Positions 41,913-50,895 of a stretch of 64,000 nucleotides of DNA are shown in pieces. Made by a program: the position numbers and the translations under genes. The DNA is from Emcibacter sp. (GTDB lineage: Bacteria > Pseudomonadota > Alphaproteobacteria > Sphingomonadales > Emcibacteraceae), in assembly GCA_021774785.1 (NCBI GenBank), contig JAJFIQ010000021.1, positions 34,422 through 98,421 of the forward strand, in the 5' to 3' direction. Every line of letters starts with the position of its first letter. The stretch's first letter is position 1. The notes beneath the pieces are model-generated. The model worked only from the letters and a program-made list of their open reading frames with translations. It was not told the DNA's origin and did no database searches.

Positions 41913-43325
41913 ATGATTAAATTTACTAAATTTGCGAAGACCCTCGTATCTGCGACGGCCCTATGTGGTATTGCGGCGACAGCTTCTCTGGCACCGGCCC
42001 TGTCCGGCATCTCGGATCAGGCTTTTGCTGCTGCAACTGATAAGGAAAATCGGAAATACGAAGATAGAAAAACACGCAGGACTCCGGCCCTGAGTGAAAA
42101 GATCTACAAGGTTCTTGGCAAGGCTCAGGAGCAGGCAGACTTGAACCAATATCCTGCTGCCTTAAAGGTCTTGGAAGACGGGCTTGGATATAAACTTGAA
42201 AAGCTCAATAGCTACGAACGGGCTCAATATTTTAACTTCCGTGGTTTTCTGTATTATAGTCAGGAAAAATACGAAGAAGCTTTAAGGGCTTATGAAAATG
42301 TGTTGCGGCAGGAAAATCTACCCGCTGCGATGGAAGATACTACGGTTTATACCATGGCCCAGCTATATTTCATCAAAGAGGATTTTAATAATTCTATCAA
42401 GATGATGTTACGTTGGCTCGAGTATCAACCATCACCAACGGCACAGCCATTGGTGCTTCTGGGACAGGCATATTATTCATTGGGTACTGAGGATGGTATT
42501 TCTGAAACACAAGCTAAAGTCCAGTTCAAAAAAGGCATTCCTTATATTCTGAGAGCCATCGATCTTTATAAAGCATCAGACAAGCAACCTAAAGAAAATT
42601 GGTATCTTCTGCTTCGGGTCATGTATTTCGAAATGAAGGAAAACCAAAAGGTTGTTGATATTCTGGAGCTTCTGGTCAACAAATGGCCGAAGAAGGAATA
42701 TTGGTTGCAGCTCGCCGGTATGTACGGTGAGATGGGTTCTGATGCCAAATCAGAAAAAGTCAGGCAAGTTCTCGAGAAGAAACAGCTGGCCACATATGAA
42801 ACGGCCTATCGTCAGGGTTACCTTGCCAAAGGCAGTGAGCTTGTCAATATGTCTCAGCTTTATATGTATCATGAGGCACCTTACTGGGCTTCTGTCGTTC
42901 TGGCAGAGGGTATAAAAACCGGGATAATTGAAAAGAACAAGAAAAACTATGAAAATCTTGCTCAGGCCCGGATAAATGCTCAGGATATGAGGCAATCTCT
43001 GGAACCATTACGTCTTGCTGCCGAACTGGCAAAAGATGGCGAGCTTTATAAAAAGCTGGGTCAGGTCTATATGCAGTTGGATGACTATAAAAATGGCGCA
43101 AAATATTTTGGTATGGCATTGAAGAAGGGTGGCTTGAAGCGCCGGGATTCTGTCGCCGTATATCAAGGTATGTGTTATTTCAATATGGGCCAGTTAAATA
43201 GTGCCAAAAAATCTTTCGAAATAGCTGCGGAAGATAAGAGAAGCCGTAAGCAGGCCCGAAAGTGGATTTCTTATCTTAAAAAGGAAAAGAAACGTTTGGA
43301 CCAGATCAAGGAATTTCTTAGCTAG
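41913..43325 (+). CDS. TPR-repeat protein of the TonB2-type operon
   Basis: 470 residues with signal peptide (LCGIAATASLAPALSGISDQAFA). Many TPR motifs: YPAALKVLEDGLGYKLEKLN, YFNFRGFLYYSQEKYEEALR, and GQLNSAKKSFEIAAEDKRS near the end. TPR proteins close TonB2 operons in Vibrio and relatives and are thought to aid transport. Followed by a strong terminator. Confidence 0.87.
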   Translation: MIKFTKFAKTLVSATALCGIAATASLAPALSGISDQAFAAATDKENRKYEDRKTRRTPALSEKIYKVLGKAQEQADLNQYPAALKVLEDGLGYKLEKLNSYERAQYFNFRGFLYYSQEKYEEALRAYENVLRQENLPAAMEDTTVYTMAQLYFIKEDFNNSIKMMLRWLEYQPSPTAQPLVLLGQAYYSLGTEDGISETQAKVQFKKGIPYILRAIDLYKASDKQPKENWYLLLRVMYFEMKENQKVVDILELLVNKWPKKEYWLQLAGMYGEMGSDAKSEKVRQVLEKKQLATYETAYRQGYLAKGSELVNMSQLYMYHEAPYWASVVLAEGIKTGIIEKNKKNYENLAQARINAQDMRQSLEPLRLAAELAKDGELYKKLGQVYMQLDDYKNGAKYFGMALKKGGLKRRDSVAVYQGMCYFNMGQLNSAKKSFEIAAEDKRSRKQARKWISYLKKEKKRLDQIKEFLS

Positions 43326-43380
43326 GACAGTTAAGCGGAATAACCTTGCTTAAAACGGTTTATACAAAGATTTAATATGA

Positions 43381-43415
43381 AAACAGGACGATAATGTTAT
43401 CGCCCTGTTTTTTTA
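43381..43415 (+). terminator. Terminator of the TonB2-type operon
   Basis: AAACAGG-A-CGATAA, two-base loop, TTATCG-C-CCTGTTT, then TTTTA. The stem is 13 pairs with one mismatch. It lies 55 bases after the TPR stop. Confidence 0.92.
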
Positions 43416-43551
43416 TTGTTAAATTAATAATATTACCCTTGGGGACTTGTGTGTTTTTTTATACTGCACTATCGTAAGCACTCCAGTGAGAGGGTTCTAT
43501 TCGCCGGGGGATTTTGATGGCGCACAGGTTTTAGACATATCGGGACAGTTT

Positions 43552-44769
43552 ATGACGTTACTTGCACATATTTTGATTATAGCAACATATGCCCTGATTG
43601 CGGCTTTCGTCGCTTTTGTCCTTCCTGGTGTGTTTGATAGTTTTGAAGCCACAACGGCACTAATTTCAGGCGCTGTATTCTTTCTGATTGGCTTGCAAAT
43701 ACATACCATGTATATCTGGAAATTCGGCAAGCAGGATACGGTTAATCGCCTGCTCGCCTTACATCAGGATTATCAGGTCAGTATTGATAAGTTAGAAGAG
43801 AGTAAGACGGAATTAGAAGAGCTTCGAGAAAAAATATATAAGGTAGATAATAAGCAGAATACAGAAATCATTTCTGAAATGCATGTATTGCAAACCTTGC
43901 TGGGTCAGGTGATTGATAAATCTGGAAAGTCATTGGAACAAAGAGCTGATGTTGCCGAAGTTATAGGCAATCAGGATCAATCTGAAAGTCAAAGACGACA
44001 ATTAAATCTTGAACAAAAAGAGCGTAGTGATGGCGAGGTACTGAATATCATGCATCATGCGCTGGAAGGCAATAGAGTTGATCTTTACCTCCAGCCTATA
44101 GTCGCCTTACCGTCACGGCGAATTATTCATTATGAATCATACAGTCGGGTACGGGATGAAGAAGATAATGTAATTTTTCCATCGCAATATCTGAGGTTGG
44201 CGGAAGATAGTGGATTGGTTGGCACATTAGATAACTTATTACTGTTTAGATGCATTCAGGTTATTCGTCGGCTTGGGCCACGGCGACCAGATCTTCGTTT
44301 TTTCTGTAATATTTCATCGGTTTCTTTGAATGATAAAGAATTTTTTCCACAGTTTATTGATTTCATGATGGAAAATAATGAATTGTCGGATCGGTTAATA
44401 TTTGAATTCTCGCAAAAGGATGTGTTGCGTCAGTCGCCTATGGTTGGACGCAGTCTGGCCACATTGGGCCGGCGGGGTTTCCGCTTTTCCATGGATCATA
44501 TTATTGACCTGAATATGGATCTTGCCGACCTCTCATCCCGTTATTTTAGATATGCCAAGGTGGGGGCAAATTTGGTTTGTGATCAGGAGTCAGATATACA
44601 TCCCGACGATTTGAAAGAAGCCTTCAGCCGTTATGACCTTGACCTGATTGTTGAAAAAATTGAAAACGATCAGACCATAATTGAAATTTTGGACTATGGT
44701 ATGGATTATGGTCAGGGCTATCTATTTGGTGAGCCGCGATTAAGCAGTGATACCCGACTGGATTTATAA
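43552..44769 (+). CDS. TipF-like membrane protein with degenerate EAL domain
   Basis: 405 residues from the ATG at 43552 (GGGA eight bases before); the ORF track GTG start is less likely. Two N-terminal membrane helices (ILIIATYALIAAFVAFVL and ISGAVFFLIGLQIHTMYI), a coiled coil (SIDKLEESKTELEELREKI), then an EAL domain. EAL reads ESY (HYESYSRVRD), and the DDFG-type loop is SMDHIIDL. The ExTE segment is EFSQ, and KID is KVG. Hydrolysis of c-di-GMP is therefore unlikely. The layout matches Caulobacter TipF, a c-di-GMP-binding protein placing the flagellum. Convergent with cheZ-cheY. Confidence 0.8.
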   Translation: MTLLAHILIIATYALIAAFVAFVLPGVFDSFEATTALISGAVFFLIGLQIHTMYIWKFGKQDTVNRLLALHQDYQVSIDKLEESKTELEELREKIYKVDNKQNTEIISEMHVLQTLLGQVIDKSGKSLEQRADVAEVIGNQDQSESQRRQLNLEQKERSDGEVLNIMHHALEGNRVDLYLQPIVALPSRRIIHYESYSRVRDEEDNVIFPSQYLRLAEDSGLVGTLDNLLLFRCIQVIRRLGPRRPDLRFFCNISSVSLNDKEFFPQFIDFMMENNELSDRLIFEFSQKDVLRQSPMVGRSLATLGRRGFRFSMDHIIDLNMDLADLSSRYFRYAKVGANLVCDQESDIHPDDLKEAFSRYDLDLIVEKIENDQTIIEILDYGMDYGQGYLFGEPRLSSDTRLDL

Positions 44770-44791
44770 TCAAAAATTACCAGTAAAAATT

Positions 44792-44827
44792 AAAGCCGCC
44801 GACAAAGTCAAGTCGGCGGCTTTTTTT
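44792..44827. terminator. Bidirectional terminator between tipF-like and cheZ-like genes
   Basis: Perfect 12-bp stem AAAGCCGCCGAC/GTCGGCGGCTTT with an 8-base loop. On the plus strand it is followed by TTTTTTT; on the minus strand by TTTAATTTTTA. It serves both convergent transcripts. Confidence 0.93.
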
Positions 44828-44859
44828 GCTAATAATTTACGCTGGGTGATAATCAGCTA

Positions 44860-45984
44860 TTATGAAAACAAGGCATCAATATCTGATTGTGTTGTATTTT
44901 CAGATACCTTTGGGTCAAGTCCGGCTTTTGCATCCTGCTCATATTCCACTGGTTTTGGTGGTTTGGCCTTGGCTTTTTTTTCGGCTTGTGCTTGAGCTTT
45001 TCTCTGCTTTGCCTGTTCTATCAAATTTGGTTCAGGCTCAGGCTCAGGTTCCTGTACAGGCTCTGCTTCTGCTTCCTCCGGCTCAGGTGCTGCTTCAACT
45101 TTCTCTTCAAAGGCAGCTTCTATGACTTCAGGCGTCTCACCCTCTATCTCTTTTTGTGCGACATCATTCTTTTCTTCAGGCGTATCAGAACTACCGGCAA
45201 ACATAAAATCAATGTCAGCTTCGTTTGCTTCTTCAGAAATTTCTTCAGCCGGCTCAGGTTCAGCGGCTACTTCTTCTTCGATAGCGACGGCTTCGGATTC
45301 TATACTCTCTTCGTCATCAATTTCCAATGCTTCGTTCTCGACGGCTTTACCATTGAGCAGATCATCAATTTCTGACTGGTCGATACCTTCACCTTCTAAA
45401 GCTGGTCCATTTAATAGAGCTTTATCTTCATCGACCTCTTCATTGACATTATCCGCTTTTTTATTGCCGTCCATTACACCAAGAATATTGACCAGTTTGG
45501 ATACGCGGTCCTCTACATGCTCTAGTGTGCTGACAACTTTGCTTATTCTCTGCCCGGTAATATCCTGGAAGGAACAGGCTTCAAAAATCTTCATTACGGC
45601 TTCATCAACGGTGGCGGCATAGGCCTCCGAATCGCTGGAATCAGCTTCCATAATCTGTTCAGCAGACTCCATAATGGTGTTGGTTGCACTTTCTGTCTGT
45701 TGGACAATAGCTTCCAGTTCCAGACCAGCCCTGGGAATTCCAACCGCGTCGCTATGGTCTGGCGAAAGGGATGATATTTCCTGCCGTGCATCATCAATAT
45801 AATCAGCCAATGACTGACATTCTGCATATATGGTCAGATCAATGGATTTGAAATAGCTTTCAAGTGACCGCATCAATACTTCTGTAAGTGCTGCAACATC
45901 AGGCAGGGATACAGCCTGATGGTCACCTGCACGCAGCCTGTCCACCAAAGGGCCGATATGTTCGGGCAAGAGACCTCCAGCCAT
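44860..45984 (-). CDS. cheZ: CheZ-family CheY-P phosphatase with long tail and three EIDxLL motifs
   Basis: 374 residues. The CheZ helical domain spans about 1-170 with the catalytic segment EACSFQDITGQRI, where Asp141 and Gln145 match E. coli Asp143/Gln147. Residues 171-374 are acidic, Pro/Glu-rich and disordered, with a basic patch (KQRKAQAQAEKKAKAK). Three short motifs recur: SEIDDLL (204-210), ADIDFMF (256-262) and the C-terminal SDIDALF (367-373). They resemble the CheY-P-binding EIDALL motif of FliM and the C-terminal CheY-binding helix of CheZ. It follows cheY with a TAATG overlap. Confidence 0.87.
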   Translation of the reverse strand: MAGGLLPEHIGPLVDRLRAGDHQAVSLPDVAALTEVLMRSLESYFKSIDLTIYAECQSLADYIDDARQEISSLSPDHSDAVGIPRAGLELEAIVQQTESATNTIMESAEQIMEADSSDSEAYAATVDEAVMKIFEACSFQDITGQRISKVVSTLEHVEDRVSKLVNILGVMDGNKKADNVNEEVDEDKALLNGPALEGEGIDQSEIDDLLNGKAVENEALEIDDEESIESEAVAIEEEVAAEPEPAEEISEEANEADIDFMFAGSSDTPEEKNDVAQKEIEGETPEVIEAAFEEKVEAAPEPEEAEAEPVQEPEPEPEPNLIEQAKQRKAQAQAEKKAKAKPPKPVEYEQDAKAGLDPKVSENTTQSDIDALFS

Positions 45985-46370
45985 TAAAATTCTCCAAGTA
46001 CACTAGATAACTTTTGTTTAAGTGTTGCCGCGTTAAAAGGTTTGACAATATAGTTATTCACACCTGCCTTTTTAGCCGCGATCACATTATCTGTCTTGGA
46101 TTCTGCGGTAACCATAATGAAGGGTGTTTTTTTGAGGATATCATCGGAACGAACCTCTTTTAGTAATTCGTAACCCGTCATAGGTTCCATGTTCCAGTCG
46201 GAGATGATCAAGTCGTAACTTTTGGAGCGTAGCTTGTTCAGAGCTTCCGCACCATCACTGGCTTCATCAACATTGTTGAAACCCAATTGTTTTAAAAGAT
46301 TACGAATAATCCGCAACATTGTTTTATAATCATCCACAATAAGTATGGACATTGCTTTATCTACAGCCAT
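45984..46370 (-). CDS. cheY: CheY-like single-domain response regulator
   Basis: 128 residues. Acidic pair DD (LIVDDYKTM), phospho-acceptor Asp (LIISDWNMEPMTG), Thr in MVTAES and Lys in YIVKPFN. DWNMPxMxG and the size identify a chemotaxis CheY that would bind FliM. The partner downstream is the CheZ-like phosphatase. The 190-base upstream gap shared with the divergent MaoC gene holds a palindrome AAGTGG-GTTTAA-CCACTT of unknown meaning. Confidence 0.92.
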   Translation of the reverse strand: MAVDKAMSILIVDDYKTMLRIIRNLLKQLGFNNVDEASDGAEALNKLRSKSYDLIISDWNMEPMTGYELLKEVRSDDILKKTPFIMVTAESKTDNVIAAKKAGVNNYIVKPFNAATLKQKLSSVLGEF

Positions 46371-46576
46371 AATTTTCCTGCTTACTTAAATTAATATCAT
46401 TAGTCTGTGCAAAGTGGGTTTAACCACTTATTGCATGTAATAAATCTAAACTAACCCAATCTTTTAAAAAAAGGGTTAATGGGCTGGTAACTATATAATT
46501 TTTTTATTTGCTTTATTGATTCAAGCGTATTAGGCACAGAATAAGAGGTAAAAAATAAAAGATGAAGGCTAGAAAT

Positions 46577-47002
46577 ATGTCAGAGATGAAAGAAGCTCGT
46601 CTACAGGACTTGGAGGTAGGCCAATCCTTTACCACGATCAATGTGGTGAAGGATGCGGATATTGTGAAATTCGCTGAAGTGTCAGGGGATGTGAATCCGA
46701 TACATCTGGATGAGGAATATGCAAAAAAGTCTATTTTTGGCGAGCGTATCGCTCATGGAATGATCTCGGCAAGCTATGTTTCTGCAATTTTCGGCACTAA
46801 ATTTCCTGGTCCCGGCAGTATTTATTTGTCGCAGAGCTTGAAATTTAAAGCACCGGTAAAGATTGAGGATACCGTTGAAACTACGGTGACTATTATAGAG
46901 CTGAATGAAAAAAGAAAGCGTGTTACACTCAATTGTGAGTGCAGGGTTGGTGATACAGTGGTTCTGACTGGGGAAGCGCAACTGATGGTACCTAACGGTT
47001 AA
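46577..47002 (+). CDS. MaoC-family (R)-hydratase
   Basis: 141 residues from the ATG at 46577 (AAGG eight bases before); the track's ATG five codons upstream is the alternative. Hot-dog fold with the hydratase 2 motif: FAEVSGDVNPIHLDEEYAKKSIFGERIAHGM, catalytic Asp and His in DVNPIH. It is the R-specific enoyl-CoA hydratase type linking beta-oxidation to polyhydroxyalkanoate or related lipid synthesis. Followed directly by ribF. Confidence 0.88.
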   Translation: MSEMKEARLQDLEVGQSFTTINVVKDADIVKFAEVSGDVNPIHLDEEYAKKSIFGERIAHGMISASYVSAIFGTKFPGPGSIYLSQSLKFKAPVKIEDTVETTVTIIELNEKRKRVTLNCECRVGDTVVLTGEAQLMVPNG

Positions 47003-47020
47003 ATAGTGAAAAAAGACACG

Positions 47021-48007
47021 ATGAAAATTTTCAGGCATTATGAAAATCTCCCCGATGAGGTAAAGGGGAGTATCATTGTACTTGGTAATTTTGATGGTTT
47101 TCACAAAGGACATCAGACCGTGGTGGGCAGGGCTGGAAAAATGGCCCGGGAAATGAATGCCAGCCTTTCTGTTCTGGTGCTTGAGCCACATCCGAGAAGT
47201 TATTTTAATCCGGGACAGGACGATTTCCGACTGACCTCTTTCCGGACTAAGACACATTTGTTGGAGAATTTTGGGGTGGATACGCTGTTTGTCCTGCCCT
47301 TTGACAAAAAACTTTCTCATAGAACGGCACAAGAATTTGTCACGGAAATTTTGCTGGACGGCCTTGAGGTTTTACATGTTTTTGTCGGCTATGATTACCG
47401 ATTTGGCGCGGGACGCGGCGGCAGTGCCAGCCTGTTGCAGCAAATGGGTTGCATGGAACAATTCGGTGTTAGCGTTGTAGAAAAAATTATGGAAGGTGAT
47501 CATATCTATTCCTCTACCAATATTAGGGATTCGCTACGGGCCGGGGACGTTCGACGCAGTGCCGACCGGCTTGGTCACTGGTGGCATGTGGAAGGCCACG
47601 TACTGCGTGGAGATCAGAGGGGCCGGACCATAAATTTTCCGACTGCTAATCTGTCCATGGAAGGTTACATTAAACCAAGGCTCGGGGTTTATGCGGTGCG
47701 GGTGATGATTGATTCCGGGCCTGCTATGGGAACATGGAACGGGGTGGCCAACGTGGGGAAGAGGCCGACCTTTAACAAAGATGACCTTGTTTTGGAGGCT
47801 CATATTTTTGATTTTGATTACGATATCTATGAAGTGCAGGTCAGGGTGGAATTCGTTGATTTTATCCGCGAAGAACGGAAGTTTGAGGGATTGGATGCCT
47901 TAAAGGTTCAGATCGAAAAAGACAGTATAATCGCACAAGAAATTCTGTCTAACTCAAATAATCAACAGGTCTCTATTCCTATCCCCCGCCTGGAAGACCA
48001 TCTTTAG
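47021..48007 (+). CDS. ribF: Bifunctional riboflavin kinase / FAD synthetase
   Basis: About 328 residues from ATG 47021; GTG at 47006 is an alternative and neither has a strong ribosome site. FAD synthetase domain: IVLGNFDGFHKGHQTVV and YSSTNIRDSLRAGDV. The riboflavin kinase domain follows: GHVLRGDQRGRTINFPTANL and GVANVGKRPTF, with FDFDYDIYEVQVRVEFVDFIREERKF. It converts riboflavin to FMN and FAD. The ribF-ileS-lspA order is common in proteobacteria. Confidence 0.94.
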   Translation: MKIFRHYENLPDEVKGSIIVLGNFDGFHKGHQTVVGRAGKMAREMNASLSVLVLEPHPRSYFNPGQDDFRLTSFRTKTHLLENFGVDTLFVLPFDKKLSHRTAQEFVTEILLDGLEVLHVFVGYDYRFGAGRGGSASLLQQMGCMEQFGVSVVEKIMEGDHIYSSTNIRDSLRAGDVRRSADRLGHWWHVEGHVLRGDQRGRTINFPTANLSMEGYIKPRLGVYAVRVMIDSGPAMGTWNGVANVGKRPTFNKDDLVLEAHIFDFDYDIYEVQVRVEFVDFIREERKFEGLDALKVQIEKDSIIAQEILSNSNNQQVSIPIPRLEDHL

Positions 48008-48081
48008 ACACAAAACACTCGCAATGCTGGCGCGATATTGCTACAAAGTGTAAATTTTTGTAGCCAAGAAGCCAAATTATA

Positions 48082-50895
48082 ATGACCAAAGATTATCGAT
48101 CGACAATATTTCTGCCCAAGACGGATTTTCCTATGAAAGGCAGCCTGCCTAAGCGGGAGCCGGAATGGCTCGCAAAATGGGAAGAAATGGATATTTACGG
48201 GATGCTCCGTGAAAAAGGCCGCGATAACAGGCAGAAATTTATCCTGCATGATGGTCCGCCCTATGCCAATGGTAATATTCATATTGGTCATGCCATGAAT
48301 AAAACCCTGAAAGATATTATCGTTCGCTCACAACAGATGTCCGGCAAAGATGCACCATATGTTCCCGGCTGGGATTGTCATGGATTGCCTATTGAATGGA
48401 TGATTGAAAAACAGTATCAAAAGAAAAAGATCAAAAAAGACGATGTGAACCCCATAGAGTTTCGGACAGAATGTCGCAATTTTGCCGCCAAATGGGTTGA
48501 TGTTCAAAAAGAAGAATTCAAACAGCTTGGCATCTTTGGTGATTGGGGCAAGCCGTATCTGACCATGAATTTTGACAGCGAGGCCAGCATCGTTAGGGAA
48601 TTGCAGAAATTCCTCATGAATGGCAGCCTGTACCGGGGTTCAAAACCCATCATGTGGTCGGTTATTGAGAAAACCGCCCTAGCCGAAGCTGAGATCGAAT
48701 ACCAGGACCATACCTCTCACATGATTGATGTGGGCTTCACGGTTGTATCGTCAGGTCAAGAGGCACTGGTTGGCGCGAAGATCGTTATATGGACTACGAC
48801 GCCCTGGACCATACCGGGCAACAGGGGAATCGCTTTCGGCAAAGATATTGATTATCTGTTGTTTGAAGTGAGTGAGGTCACAGAAGACAGTCGTGTGCCA
48901 ATTGGCGCCAGGATTTCCACCTGTGACGTACTGAAGTCAGCCTTTCTGGAACGGGCGGGCATAACAGAAATTAAAGAAATTAGCCGCTTCAAGGGTAGCG
49001 ACCTGGTAGGGACAATATGTCATCACCCGTGGCATGATACCGGTTATGATTTTGATATTCCGGTTATCGAAGGTTTCCATGTCACCACCGAGGCCGGTAC
49101 GGGTTATGTCCATATTGCCCCAAGTCATGGTCAGGAGGACTTTGAAGTGGGCAAGGCTGTTGGGTTGCATGTACCTTTTACCGTTGACGACGGTGGGCTT
49201 TATTATGACAGTGTGCCCATGTTTGCGGGCGAGCATGTCTATAAGGTTCATGATCATGTTTGTGAGGAATTGGAAAATGTTGGAGCGTTATTCGCCCGTG
49301 ATACCATTCTCCATAGCTATCCCCATAGCTGGCGTTCAAAAGCACCATTGATTTTCCGCAATACGCCTCAGTGGTTCATCTCTATGGAAGAGACGGGCCT
49401 TAGGGATAAAGCAGTAGCCGAGATTGATTCGGTGCGTTGGGTTCCGGAAAATGCCAAAAACCGGATGATGGCCATGGTAGCCGATCGCCCGGATTGGCTG
49501 CTGTCCCGTCAGCGGGCGTGGGGCGTTCCGATTACGGTGTTTGTCCATAAGGAAACCGGCGAGCTGCTTAAAGATCATGCCGTGAATGAGCGGATAGCAA
49601 AAGCAGTTGAAGCTGATGGCGCGGATGCCTGGTATGGTAATGATGCGGCGAAATTCTTAGGAGATGATTATCAGGCCGATGACTATGAAAAGGTCGGTGA
49701 TATTCTGGACGTGTGGTTTGATAGCGGGTCAACCCATGCTTTTGTTCTGGAATCACGCGAAGAACTCCACTCACCTGCCGATATCTATGTTGAGGGCACA
49801 GACCAGCATCGGGGATGGTTCCAGTCATCCTTGCTGGAATCATGTGGCACCCGTGGTCATGCACCATACAAGAATGTGCTGACTCATGGGTTCACCTTGG
49901 ATGACAAGGGCAAGAAAATGTCCAAGTCATTAGGAAACACCATTGCGCCCCAGAAAATTGTTAACCAGTTTGGGGCAGATATTTTGCGCCTGTGGGTGAC
50001 ATCAACAGATTATATGAATGATCACCGGATCGGTAATAACATCATACAGGGGCAGGTGGAGGCCTACCGGAAAATACGCAATACTATGCGCTTCCTTCTG
50101 GGTAACCTGAATGATTTTAGTGAGAAAGAGAAACTGCCTTTATCTGATATGCCGGAACTGGATCGTTTGATTCTCCATCGGTTAAGTGAACTGGATGAGG
50201 TCAACCGGCAAGGCATTGCCGACTTTAGCTTCAACCGGATTTATACGGCACTTTATAATTTTGTAACCGTGGATTTGAGCGCATTCTATTTCGATATTCG
50301 TAAAGACTGTCTCTATTGTGATGGCGCATCCAGCATTCGTCGGCGGGCAACGCGTACGGTTCTGGATCATTTATTCTTTGTTCTGACAAAGATGATGGCA
50401 CCCATATTGGTATTTACTACTGAGGAAATCTGGCAATCCCGTTTCCCCGATGAGAAAGACAGTATCCATTTGCAGACTTTCCATGATATTCCGTCCGAAT
50501 GGCGGGATGATGCGCTGGCGGACAAATGGGAAAAAGTCAGAAGCCTGCGTAAGGTGGTCACCGGCGCTTTGGAAGTGGAGCGGCAGGAAAAACGTATCGG
50601 ATCATCATTGCAGGGACAGGTAAAAGTCTATGTGGATGACAGCTCATATGTTGATACACTGGAAAATATTAATCTGGCAGAATTGTCTATTACATCAGCA
50701 GCGGAGCTCGTGGTGGGGCAGGCACCTGAAGGCGCCTTCCGGCATGAAGATGTGGAGGGAATAGAGGTTGTCAGCACGTTGGCTGGTGGTGCGAAATGTG
50801 AGCGGTGTTGGCAGATATTAGATACCGTGGGCAGTGTCACTGATCATGAGGATATATGCCCGCGCTGTGCGGGTGCGGTTCAGGAAGCAGGCTAA
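48082..50895 (+). CDS. ileS: Isoleucyl-tRNA synthetase
   Basis: 937 residues, normal length. HIGH motif PYANGNIHIGHAMNKTL; KMSKS motif DDKGKKMSKSLGNT; editing domain residues around TTTPWTIPGN; C-terminal zinc ligands CERCWQ and CPRC. Charges tRNA-Ile. Its TAA overlaps the ATG of lspA (TAATG). Confidence 0.97.
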   Translation: MTKDYRSTIFLPKTDFPMKGSLPKREPEWLAKWEEMDIYGMLREKGRDNRQKFILHDGPPYANGNIHIGHAMNKTLKDIIVRSQQMSGKDAPYVPGWDCHGLPIEWMIEKQYQKKKIKKDDVNPIEFRTECRNFAAKWVDVQKEEFKQLGIFGDWGKPYLTMNFDSEASIVRELQKFLMNGSLYRGSKPIMWSVIEKTALAEAEIEYQDHTSHMIDVGFTVVSSGQEALVGAKIVIWTTTPWTIPGNRGIAFGKDIDYLLFEVSEVTEDSRVPIGARISTCDVLKSAFLERAGITEIKEISRFKGSDLVGTICHHPWHDTGYDFDIPVIEGFHVTTEAGTGYVHIAPSHGQEDFEVGKAVGLHVPFTVDDGGLYYDSVPMFAGEHVYKVHDHVCEELENVGALFARDTILHSYPHSWRSKAPLIFRNTPQWFISMEETGLRDKAVAEIDSVRWVPENAKNRMMAMVADRPDWLLSRQRAWGVPITVFVHKETGELLKDHAVNERIAKAVEADGADAWYGNDAAKFLGDDYQADDYEKVGDILDVWFDSGSTHAFVLESREELHSPADIYVEGTDQHRGWFQSSLLESCGTRGHAPYKNVLTHGFTLDDKGKKMSKSLGNTIAPQKIVNQFGADILRLWVTSTDYMNDHRIGNNIIQGQVEAYRKIRNTMRFLLGNLNDFSEKEKLPLSDMPELDRLILHRLSELDEVNRQGIADFSFNRIYTALYNFVTVDLSAFYFDIRKDCLYCDGASSIRRRATRTVLDHLFFVLTKMMAPILVFTTEEIWQSRFPDEKDSIHLQTFHDIPSEWRDDALADKWEKVRSLRKVVTGALEVERQEKRIGSSLQGQVKVYVDDSSYVDTLENINLAELSITSAAELVVGQAPEGAFRHEDVEGIEVVSTLAGGAKCERCWQILDTVGSVTDHEDICPRCAGAVQEAG

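Noticed and set aside
45122-45622. 166-aa plus-strand ORF rich in serine
   Set aside because: It is the antisense shadow of the acidic, repetitive CheZ tail.
46440-46500. CtrA-type TTAA repeats between cheY and the MaoC gene
   Set aside because: Spacing of the TTAA half-sites is eight, not seven, and the flanking consensus is missing.
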